A DNA stretch of 64,000 nucleotides from Prevotella herbatica (GTDB lineage: Bacteria; Bacteroidota; Bacteroidia; Bacteroidales; Bacteroidaceae). The stretch covers positions 3,114,501-3,178,500 of the forward strand of contig NZ_AP024484.1 in the NCBI RefSeq assembly GCF_017347605.1, read 5' to 3'. The position numbers and the translations under genes were made by a program. A model generated the notes under the pieces. It did no database searches. It had not been told where the DNA came from and worked only from the letters and a program-made list of their open reading frames with translations. Numbering within the stretch: position 1 is the stretch's first letter; each line of letters opens with the position of its first letter. Of the stretch, positions 56,980 through 64,000 are shown piece by piece.

Positions 56980-57446
56980 AGACAACATTACTATTGATTG
57001 GTAAAACTGTCAATAAACATTTTGTAGCTAACATAAATGATTATAGTGAGCGCATTTCTCATTATATGCCTTTTGATATTAATGTTATTCCTGAAATAAA
57101 AAACACTAAGAATCTAACCGAACAACAGCAGAAAGATCGAGAAGGTGAGTTGATTTTAAAGGCTATTTTATCTTCTGATACAGTTGTTATTCTTGACGAG
57201 CATGGTGATAATTTCCGCTCTGTTGAGTTTGCTACTTGGTTACAAAAAAAGCAGAATACTGCTCGTAGGCTTGTATTTGTTGTTGGTGGACCTTATGGTT
57301 TTTCGCAAGCTGTATATGAGCGTGCAAATGAGAAAATATCGCTTTCAAAAATGACATTCAGTCACCAAATGGTGCGTGTCGTTTTCACTGAGCAAATTTA
57401 TCGTGCATGCACTATTATAAAAGGAGAACCCTATCATCACGAATAG
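56976..57446 (+). CDS. rlmH: 23S rRNA (pseudouridine1915-N3)-methyltransferase
   Basis: 156 aa, SPOUT family. The knot region is clear: VILDEHGDNFRSVEFA, FVVGGPYGFSQAV and LSKMTFSHQMVRVVFTEQIY. It methylates pseudouridine 1915 in 23S rRNA. It overlaps the DUF4491 gene by 4 nt. Confidence 0.97.
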   Translation: MKTTLLLIGKTVNKHFVANINDYSERISHYMPFDINVIPEIKNTKNLTEQQQKDREGELILKAILSSDTVVILDEHGDNFRSVEFATWLQKKQNTARRLVFVVGGPYGFSQAVYERANEKISLSKMTFSHQMVRVVFTEQIYRACTIIKGEPYHHE

Positions 57447-57460
57447 GGTTCTCGTTTAAC
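57425..57460 (+). terminator. terminator over the rlmH stop codon
   Basis: GAGAACCCTAT/ATAGGGTTCTC is a perfect 11-bp stem with an 8-nt loop. The right arm contains the stop codon, and GTTTAAC follows. Confidence 0.8.
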
Positions 57461-57466
57461 AATATC

Positions 57467-58537
57467 TTAATTTTTTATTTTAAGAGAATAATGCCCTGCA
57501 TTGAATTCCATTTGCATTATCCGCTTTTCGGTTATCTTCTGTGCAAGATCAAGTGCAACATGTCCCATAGTTCTTCTTAAATTTAGTTCCACACATGGAT
57601 GGATTTTACCTCCATTTAAAATCATCATGTCAATACCAAATGGACCAGAATATATACCTTTAAGTTTGTCTTTCATCATGGGTGAAATTGCATTCCTTAT
57701 TTCGATAAGGATGTCTGCGTTTATATATCTTGATAGCAATTCTTGTTTTTCATCTTCCGGTGCAAGAATGTTACCCATATAAGCGCCGTTTGATGTGCTG
57801 AATACAGATAGCCCTAGATATTCAATTTCGCCATTTACATGAGCAGTGAATTCCATTCCAAAATCACGTATTTTATTGTAATAAGGCTCAACCATGACTA
57901 GTCCTTGCTTTCTTATTATATTTTTTATCCATCCTTCCAAATGGTCGTTTATCCCTTCGTTTTGAAGATCTAAATATCTCAATCCACGACCGCTACTACT
58001 CCAAGGAGCTTTTAATACGTATTGATAAGCTAATCCATTATCACTGTTATCCAATACATCTATTAGATTGTTGTAGTCATTCACCGCTACAGATTCACCA
58101 ACACATGTGTTGTCACAGTCTAATAAAATTTGTAATAAGTTTTTTGAAGCCCAGTTTCTTCCACTTATTTCACGTATATTTTCTAGCTGTGTGTTATTAG
58201 GCAAAATTCCATCTAGCTTTCCTTCAGATGCAACACTTAATTTATATCTTATAGTCTTATCCCATCCCCAAGGTAATACTTCAAGCTTTTGTTTATCTAT
58301 TTTATGTAAGTCATTCCAATCAATGTACTTTACATTCTGTAAATAGCTCTTGCAGCCATTACCATGGACTGCATTGCTAGAGTTGTCAACAAGCACATAA
58401 TCAGATTTGTCTGCCCATAAGGCAGGAATAAATCCAAGGTCCATTTGCATTTGTCTTACTGCATGTGGGGCTGTCATTTTTTCATTGTCACCAGCTAGAG
58501 CTATGTCATGCCCTGGATTGAATATGTGTAATTTCAT
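57467..58537 (-). CDS. conserved hypothetical protein, ATP-grasp-like
   Basis: 356 aa. An N-terminal domain starts with HIFNPGHDIALA. The middle has VLKAPWSSSGRGLRYL, which resembles the ATP-grasp glycine-rich loop with its Lys. The C-terminal YSGPFGIDMMI and HPCVELNLRRTMGH resemble ATP-grasp metal-binding residues (D...E.N.R). I infer an ATP-grasp ligase of unknown substrate; it seems typical of Bacteroidales. Its start is 6 nt from the TcdA gene. Confidence 0.75.
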   Translation of the reverse strand: MKLHIFNPGHDIALAGDNEKMTAPHAVRQMQMDLGFIPALWADKSDYVLVDNSSNAVHGNGCKSYLQNVKYIDWNDLHKIDKQKLEVLPWGWDKTIRYKLSVASEGKLDGILPNNTQLENIREISGRNWASKNLLQILLDCDNTCVGESVAVNDYNNLIDVLDNSDNGLAYQYVLKAPWSSSGRGLRYLDLQNEGINDHLEGWIKNIIRKQGLVMVEPYYNKIRDFGMEFTAHVNGEIEYLGLSVFSTSNGAYMGNILAPEDEKQELLSRYINADILIEIRNAISPMMKDKLKGIYSGPFGIDMMILNGGKIHPCVELNLRRTMGHVALDLAQKITEKRIMQMEFNAGHYSLKIKN

Positions 58538-58543
58538 TATATT

Positions 58544-59332
58544 CTATTTTTCATCACCATTCAGACGTAATGTTCCGGCCTTCTTAATGATGTCCTTTAT
58601 TACTTCTCCGCCGATAATCAGACCTGCTGCTGCTGGTACCCATGCGTTACTTGCCGGAATGGTTCTCCTTTCGGTGCATTTTCTCATGTCCTTATCTGGG
58701 CAGATACAATGAAATCTACAACTTATATTAGGGTCGTCTATTGGTGTTAGCGGCTGTTCTTCGCTATATACGACTTTAAGTTTTGGGATATTCAGTTGTT
58801 TAAGTTTTTTTCTGATAACTTTTGCCAATGGGTCCATTTTCGTTTTATTGATGTCAGCTATTTTAAAAGCAGTCGCGTCAAGTTTGTTTGCTGCACCCAT
58901 GCAAGATATTATTGGTATATTCAATTTGTGGCAACGCTTTATCAGTTCTAGTTTAGCACTTACCGTGTCAATACAGTCGACAACATAATCAAACTTACTC
59001 AAGTCTATCGTATCAGCATTTTGTGGCAAATAAAACATCTGATACTTGTTTACGATGCATTTCTTATTAATATCATGAATGCGTTCTTCGGCGACGTCAA
59101 CCTTGTATTTGCCAACAGTTGATAGTAGTGCGTAAATTTGCCTGTTTACATTTGTCAAGCATACTTTGTCATCGTCAAAAACATCCAGTTGTCCAACACC
59201 ACTGCGTGCTAGAACCTCTACAGTGTATCCACCAACACCACCTATTCCAAATACAGCTACACGTGATTCAGTAAGTGTTTCTATCGCTTCTTTTCCCAAT
59301 AATAGTTGGGTACGTGAAAATTGATTTTGCAT
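58544..59332 (-). CDS. tcdA: tRNA threonylcarbamoyladenosine dehydratase (TcdA/ThiF family)
   Basis: 262 aa, E1-like fold. The ATP-binding GIGGVGGYTVEVLARSG and DDDKVCLTNVNRQIYAL, plus DCIDTVSAKLELI, are the TcdA pattern. It dehydrates t6A37 in tRNA to the cyclic form. A -7 box (TACCTTTG, complement of 59365-59372) lies upstream. Confidence 0.92.
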   Translation of the reverse strand: MQNQFSRTQLLLGKEAIETLTESRVAVFGIGGVGGYTVEVLARSGVGQLDVFDDDKVCLTNVNRQIYALLSTVGKYKVDVAEERIHDINKKCIVNKYQMFYLPQNADTIDLSKFDYVVDCIDTVSAKLELIKRCHKLNIPIISCMGAANKLDATAFKIADINKTKMDPLAKVIRKKLKQLNIPKLKVVYSEEQPLTPIDDPNISCRFHCICPDKDMRKCTERRTIPASNAWVPAAAGLIIGGEVIKDIIKKAGTLRLNGDEK

Positions 59333-59611
59333 TTATACTAATATCTACTTTTTCAAAATTTCTGCAAAGGTAACGATTTTCGTAAATTATGCCCATGTTT
59401 TTTGTGTTTTTTAGTTTTAAAACAAAAAAGTATTGTCTCGAAAATAATAAAATTCCATTTAACTTGCCTATAGTCAGTGGATTGGCTATTCAATACTTAT
59501 ATCTTAAAAGTCTAAATGCTCACATAATAGTGTGTAAGTTTATAAAGGAATGCAATATTATTATTATAAGATAGGCTATACTTCGAAAAACAAAGAAAAA
59601 AATGATTTTCC

Positions 59612-59642
59612 TTTGCTTTTCCACTCGTTTGCACTATCTTTG
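59612..59642 (+). promoter_or_regulatory. ftsY promoter
   Basis: TTTG (59612-59615), 19 nt, TATCTTTG (59635-59642): exact consensus, with a leader of only about 12 nt before the ftsY ATG at 59661. Confidence 0.8.
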
Positions 59643-59660
59643 CAAAAGAATTACGTAATT

Positions 59661-60611
59661 ATGGGAATTTTCGGACTTTTTAATAAAAAGAAAAAAGAGA
59701 CTCTTGATAAGGGACTCGAGAAAACTAAAGAGAGTGTTTTTAGTAAGCTGACTCGTGCTGTAGCCGGTAAATCTAAGGTTGATGATGAAGTACTTGATAA
59801 TTTGGAAGAAGTGCTGATCACCAGTGATGTTGGTGTTGATACAACATTGAAAATCATTGGACGAATAGAAGAAAGGGTAGCGCGGGATAAATATGTTTCA
59901 ACTTCTGAGCTCAATGATATATTGCGTGAAGAGATTGCAGCTTTATTAGCTGAAAATAATACTGATGATAATGATAGCTGGGATTTACCGGCTGATCATA
60001 AACCATACGTGATACTTGTTGTAGGTGTAAACGGAGTTGGAAAAACAACTACTATCGGTAAGTTGGCATACCAATTTAAGAATGCTGGAAAGAAAGTTTA
60101 TATAGGAGCTGCTGACACATTCCGTGCTGCAGCTGTTGAACAGATTTCTATATGGGGCGAGCGTGCTGGAGTTCCTGTAATTAAGCAACAAATGGGCTCA
60201 GACCCAGCTAGTGTGGCTTTTGATACTCTTCAAAGCGCAAAGGCTAATGGGGCTGATGTCGTCATTATTGATACCGCTGGTCGTTTGCATAATAAATTAG
60301 GACTGATGAACGAGTTGAAGAAGATAAAGGATGTGATGAAGAAAGTTCTTGTAGAAGCTCCTGATGAAGTTATGCTCGTTTTAGATGGTAGTACTGGACA
60401 GAACGCCTTTGAACAGGCTAAACAATTCTCAGCAGTTACGAATATTACAAGTCTTGCAATTACAAAACTTGACGGTACAGCAAAGGGCGGTGTCGTTATC
60501 GGTATCAGCGATCAGTTGAAAGTGCCGGTTAAATATATCGGACTTGGCGAACAAATGGAAGACTTGCAGTTGTTTAACCGTAAGGAATTCGTAGATTCAT
60601 TGTTTGCCTAA
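59661..60611 (+). CDS. ftsY: signal recognition particle receptor FtsY
   Basis: 316 aa from the ATG at 59661 (MGIFGLFNKKKKE). The frame is open to 59550, but the promoter at 59612-59642 lies inside that stretch. NG domain: G1 GVNGVGKTTTIGK with Lys128, DTFRAAAVEQ, DTAGR (G3) and TKLDGTAKGG (G4). It docks ribosome-SRP complexes at the membrane. It starts an operon with rimO and the HU genes. Confidence 0.97.
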   Translation: MGIFGLFNKKKKETLDKGLEKTKESVFSKLTRAVAGKSKVDDEVLDNLEEVLITSDVGVDTTLKIIGRIEERVARDKYVSTSELNDILREEIAALLAENNTDDNDSWDLPADHKPYVILVVGVNGVGKTTTIGKLAYQFKNAGKKVYIGAADTFRAAAVEQISIWGERAGVPVIKQQMGSDPASVAFDTLQSAKANGADVVIIDTAGRLHNKLGLMNELKKIKDVMKKVLVEAPDEVMLVLDGSTGQNAFEQAKQFSAVTNITSLAITKLDGTAKGGVVIGISDQLKVPVKYIGLGEQMEDLQLFNRKEFVDSLFA

Positions 60612-60629
60612 ATCAATTGAAACATTTAC

Positions 60630-61928
60630 ATGAAGAAAAATCAGATAGATATAATTACAATGGGCTGTTCTAAGAATCTCGTTGATAGCGAACTTCTTAT
60701 GAAACAGTTTGAAGCAAATGGTTATCATTGTGTTCATGACAGTAAACGTCCTGAAGGGGAGATAGCCGTTATTAATACCTGTGGTTTTATAGAAACAGCC
60801 AAAGAGGAAAGTATTAATACTATATTGGAATTTGTTAAAGCCAAAGAGGATGGGAGATTAAACAAACTTTATGTTATGGGATGCTTGTCTCAGAGATATA
60901 AAGATGAACTTGAAAAAGAAATTCCTGAGGTTGATAAATTCTATGGAAAATTTAATTATAAGCAACTGCTTTCAGATTTAGGAAAATCAGAAGTTACTTC
61001 TTGTAGTGGGAAGCGTCATCTTACAACCCCACATCATTATGCTTATCTTAAGATAGCAGAAGGTTGTGACAGGCATTGTGCATATTGTGCTATTCCTATT
61101 ATTACGGGCAAGCATGTTAGCCGTCCTAAAGATGAGATATTACAGGAAGTCAAGGATATGGTAGCAAGTGGAGTTAAAGAATTCCAGATCATAGCCCAGG
61201 AACTTACTTATTATGGGGTAGATATAGACGGACATAGACATATTGCTGACTTGATAAGTGACATAGCTGATATAAATGGCGTAAAATGGGTCCGTCTACA
61301 TTATGCATATCCTAATCAGTTCCCTTTGGACTTGTTGGATGTAATTCGTGAGAAGCCAAACGTATGTAAGTATCTTGATATAGCTTTGCAGCATATTTCC
61401 AATAACGTGCTAGATGCAATGCATCGTAATGTTAGTAAGGAGGAAACAAAGGAACTGATCACTAAGATACGTGAGTCAGTACCTGGTATTCACATCCGTA
61501 CAACATTGATGGTTGGATTCCCTGGAGAGACAGAAGAGGACTTCAATGAATTGGTAGATTTTGTGAAATGGGCTCGTTTTGAACGTATGGGAGCTTTCGC
61601 CTATTCGGAGGAGGAAGGGACGTATAGTGCAGAACATTATGAAGACAATGTTCCTGAAGATGTAAAGCAACGTCGCCTAGATACCCTTATGGCTATTCAG
61701 CAAGATATAAGTGCAGAGATTGAAGCAGAGAAAGTCGGAAAGGTGATGAAAGTCATCATTGATCGCAAGGAAGGTGAATATTATATTGGTAGAACTGAGT
61801 TTTGTTCTCCTGAAGTTGATCCTGAAGTGCTCATAAAAGTCGCTGACAAGAAACTGCGTGTAGGATGTTTCTATAATGCCAAGATAATGTCAAGTGAAGA
61901 ATTTGACCTTTATGGAGAAATAGTATAA
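60630..61928 (+). CDS. rimO: ribosomal protein S12 methylthiotransferase RimO
   Basis: 432 aa radical-SAM enzyme. N-terminal UPF0004 domain with MGCSKNLVDSE and NTCGFIETAKEES, the SAM cluster CDRHCAYC (Cys146, 150, 153), and a C-terminal TRAM domain. It methylthiolates Asp of S12. It lies 18 nt after ftsY. Confidence 0.97.
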   Translation: MKKNQIDIITMGCSKNLVDSELLMKQFEANGYHCVHDSKRPEGEIAVINTCGFIETAKEESINTILEFVKAKEDGRLNKLYVMGCLSQRYKDELEKEIPEVDKFYGKFNYKQLLSDLGKSEVTSCSGKRHLTTPHHYAYLKIAEGCDRHCAYCAIPIITGKHVSRPKDEILQEVKDMVASGVKEFQIIAQELTYYGVDIDGHRHIADLISDIADINGVKWVRLHYAYPNQFPLDLLDVIREKPNVCKYLDIALQHISNNVLDAMHRNVSKEETKELITKIRESVPGIHIRTTLMVGFPGETEEDFNELVDFVKWARFERMGAFAYSEEEGTYSAEHYEDNVPEDVKQRRLDTLMAIQQDISAEIEAEKVGKVMKVIIDRKEGEYYIGRTEFCSPEVDPEVLIKVADKKLRVGCFYNAKIMSSEEFDLYGEIV

Positions 61929-61934
61929 ATCAAC

Positions 61935-62228
61935 ATGAACAACAAGGAATTTATTTCAGAATTAGCGCAACGTAGCGGTTACACACAAGCTGATACTCAA
62001 AGGCTTGTTAACACAGTAATTGCGAGTATGGGTGATGCCTTTGAAGGAGGAGAGAACGTCGCATTGTCAGGTTTTGGTTCCTTTGAAGTGAAGAAGCGTA
62101 TGGAACGAGTTGTTATTAATCCTGTTACAGGACTTAAAATGCTGGTTCCACCAAAGCTGGTGCTTGGTTTTAAACCTATTGCGGCTATAAAGGAAAAACT
62201 TAAAAAAGGAGGAGACGCGCATGAGTAA
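61935..62228 (+). CDS. HU-family DNA-binding protein
   Basis: 97 aa, HU/IHF fold. FGSFEVKKRMERVVINPVTG is the DNA-binding arm region. It overlaps the next gene by 8 nt, which starts with a second HU-like domain, so the two are translated together and may form heterodimers (inference). Confidence 0.94.
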   Translation: MNNKEFISELAQRSGYTQADTQRLVNTVIASMGDAFEGGENVALSGFGSFEVKKRMERVVINPVTGLKMLVPPKLVLGFKPIAAIKEKLKKGGDAHE

Positions 62229-63525
62229 CGTAAAAGATTTATCTCGTATCCTCGCTGATAAGCAAAAGTTGGATTTGGCAGATGCCGAGAAATTTTTGTC
62301 ATTGATGATAGATGTCGTCAATGATGGACTTCTTGATAATAAGCTTGTGAAAATAAAAGGGCTTGGTACGTTTAAAGTTACTAGCGTAAGTCCTCGTGAA
62401 AGTGTTGATGTAAACACGGGAGAGCGAATACTTATAGAAGGTAGAGACAAAATTTCTTTCTCGCCTGATAATGCGATGAAAGAGCTTGTAAACCGTCCTT
62501 TTTCTCAGTTCGAAACAGTTGTTGTTAATGATGGTGTTGATTTTGGGCAGGACGAACAGGCTGATGATGATTCGCTTGATGAAACTTCAGAAGATGCGTC
62601 TGATGATGTTGAAGAAACAATAGAGTTATCTGTAGAGCAAAAAGAAGAAGAACAAGTTGAATGTGAAACAGAAAAGGTTGCTAAAACCAATGATGACAAT
62701 ACATCCGATTCTTGTGATAAGGAGATAGGAATACAGGAATTAAGTAACACGGTTAAAGAAAAAGTTGAAAGTGTTACCGGTAGTGATGTAGAACAGGAAA
62801 CAGAAGAAAATATTGAGTTGTCTGCTGAACCGGAACAGGAAAGTGAAACTGTTGACATTAAAATAAAAGAAGTTACTCCTGAACCAGAACCTGTTGTAGA
62901 AAGTGCTGTTGGTAAGGTCATAGAACATCATAATCAAAATGTGATTGAAACTTCAGAGAGAATTGACTGTAATGAAGAAAACTCTGAGGAATCGGAACCT
63001 GTTAAGAATACAACAGGGATAAATAAGCTCTTGATTATTTCAGTATTTGCATTATTTATATTGTCAGCTGGTGCATTGTGGTATATGTATAATGAAATAA
63101 CTGAACGTAACTGTCGTATTGAGAGTTTGATTAGTCGGTTAGAGGAACGAAAAGCTACGCCGAAAGCCAAACCTATAAAACCTACGGCAGTAAAGCCTGT
63201 ACCGGTTGTAAAGAAGCCGACGGAGAAAGTAAAGAGCCCTGATATTATTAGCACAAATAATGTGAAGGTGGAGAATAAACCTGCCGTCACAGAAGAATAT
63301 GAGGCAATGAATAATAGTGATGCACGTGTACGCACTGGTGCATATAAAATAGTAGGAGTACAAAAGACAGTAAAGGTAAAAGCGGGTCAGACATTGAACT
63401 CTATCAGTAGATTGTATTTCGGTCCTGGAATGGAATGCTATATAGAGGTGATGAATGGCAAAAAGGAATTGAAGGAGGGTGAAACCATAAAGATTCCAGA
63501 ACTTAAAAATAAACGTTCCAAATAA
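62221..63525 (+). CDS. HU domain - acidic linker - membrane helix - LysM fusion protein
   Basis: 434 aa. Residues 1-95 form an HU/IHF-like domain (GLGTFKVTSVSPRESVDVNT). A Glu/Asp-rich, probably disordered region spans about 110-260. A membrane helix lies at about 268-290 (LLIISVFALFILSAGALWYM). A Lys/Pro-rich stretch follows and a LysM domain ends the protein (about 378-430, VKAGQTLNSISRLYFGPGME). Orientation would put HU on DNA and LysM at peptidoglycan, linking nucleoid and cell wall. Known in Bacteroidales annotation, function not established. Confidence 0.88.
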   Translation: MSNVKDLSRILADKQKLDLADAEKFLSLMIDVVNDGLLDNKLVKIKGLGTFKVTSVSPRESVDVNTGERILIEGRDKISFSPDNAMKELVNRPFSQFETVVVNDGVDFGQDEQADDDSLDETSEDASDDVEETIELSVEQKEEEQVECETEKVAKTNDDNTSDSCDKEIGIQELSNTVKEKVESVTGSDVEQETEENIELSAEPEQESETVDIKIKEVTPEPEPVVESAVGKVIEHHNQNVIETSERIDCNEENSEESEPVKNTTGINKLLIISVFALFILSAGALWYMYNEITERNCRIESLISRLEERKATPKAKPIKPTAVKPVPVVKKPTEKVKSPDIISTNNVKVENKPAVTEEYEAMNNSDARVRTGAYKIVGVQKTVKVKAGQTLNSISRLYFGPGMECYIEVMNGKKELKEGETIKIPELKNKRSK

Positions 63526-63572
63526 AGTTACTGTAATTCGATGGCGGTAATATATTTCGATATATTAAAAAA

Positions 63573-63604
63573 TTTGCTGAATTCGATTTTATATTGTAAT
63601 TTTG
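63573..63604 (+). promoter_or_regulatory. map promoter
   Basis: TTTG (63573-63576), 20 nt, TAATTTTG (63597-63604): exact consensus, 22 nt before the start codon. Confidence 0.8.
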
Positions 63605-63626
63605 TGCTCGATTTAAACATTTGAAT

Positions 63627-64000
63627 ATGATTCTTAAGAAGAAAAAATGGCATTGCCTGCCTGGTCAGCCAATTACTGAACTTGATAAGCAAGTGATGTC
63701 TTGGGAGAAAAAAGGCAAGGAAGTGCCTAGTCGTGACCTCATAAAAACTCCAGAGCAGATTGAAGGCATTCGCAAAAGTGGTGTCATCAATACTGGTTGT
63801 CTTGATGAGGTTGCTAAGAATATTCATGTAGGTATGAATACGCAAGAGATTGATGATATTTGCATGGCTTATTGTAAGGAGCATGATGCCACACCTGCAT
63901 GTTTGAATTATGAAGGCTATCCAAAAAGTGTTTGTACTAGTATAAATGAGGTAGTATGTCATGGTATTCCTAAAGAAGAGGATGTTCTTGAGGAAGGTGA
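63627..64000 (+). CDS. map: methionine aminopeptidase, 5' part
   Basis: The open frame from the ATG at 63627 runs to the window edge. MILKKKKWHCLPGQPITELD is a basic N-terminal extension. The type I MetAP core starts at RDLIKTPEQIEGIRKSG and reaches CLNYEGYPKSVCTSINEVVC and HGIP, where the first substrate-binding His lies. Metal ligands are beyond the edge. It removes the initiator methionine from new proteins. Confidence 0.93.
   Translation, partial: MILKKKKWHCLPGQPITELDKQVMSWEKKGKEVPSRDLIKTPEQIEGIRKSGVINTGCLDEVAKNIHVGMNTQEIDDICMAYCKEHDATPACLNYEGYPKSVCTSINEVVCHGIPKEEDVLEEG

Noticed and set aside
59550..59660. N-terminal extension of ftsY
   Set aside because: The ftsY promoter at 59612-59642 lies inside it; MGIFGLFNKKKKE is a normal FtsY start.
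1..64000. tRNA, rRNA, insertion sequence with transposase, phage genes
   Set aside because: I looked for cloverleaf-like segments, rRNA motifs and transposase or integrase motifs and found none that I could support.

Overview
The window looks like chromosomal DNA of a Bacteroidales bacterium, most likely Prevotellaceae. The DNA is AT-rich. Start codons lack Shine-Dalgarno sequences, and many genes carry the Bacteroidota promoter (-33 TTTG, 19-20 nt spacer, -7 TAnnTTTG). Several proteins are Bacteroidales-typical: DUF4494, DUF4491, the fused PyrK-like/GltD-like reductase, a KdpD split over two genes, and an HU-LysM fusion. No rRNA, tRNA or CRISPR array was recognised.

Positions 1-20,200 are an accessory, defence-like region: unknown genes, gene remnants, a MazG-like pyrophosphohydrolase with a DUF2075 helicase fused to an S24 peptidase domain, a HipBA toxin-antitoxin pair, a small gene with a truncated second copy, and a three-gene cluster of HExxH metallopeptidase (frameshifted), ABC-type ATPase and HNH nuclease that resembles Septu with an added protease. 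A cassette of alpha/beta hydrolase, NUDIX and agmatine-deiminase-like genes and a decayed gene close the region.

Positions 20,800-44,800 are mostly housekeeping on the minus strand: mnmE, a nucleoside phosphorylase, a WD40-like protein, and a complete kdp potassium-uptake operon (32-aa ORF, kdpF, kdpA, kdpB, kdpC, KdpD sensor half, histidine kinase). A divergent sigma-54-dependent response regulator lies upstream, with a sigma-54-like promoter and paired upstream repeats between them. Then follow a DMT-family protein, the fused reductase, serS, two tandem AMP-binding ligases behind a promoter bracketed by two palindromes, a LolC/E-type permease, an aminotransferase, a YggS-type protein and DUF4494.

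A superoxide reductase gene follows at 45 kb. Positions 45,523-46,393 are noncoding and striking: two ~115-bp near-identical inverted arms around an array of 25-bp then 22-bp palindromic tandem units.

Positions 46,480-64,000 hold an SGNH hydrolase, glyA, pyrBI, a class A PBP with a TPR protein, thyX, a MaoC protein, a phosphohexomutase, a DUF4491 protein, rlmH, an ATP-grasp-like protein, a TcdA-like enzyme, ftsY, rimO, an HU gene, the HU-TM-LysM gene, and the 5' part of map.
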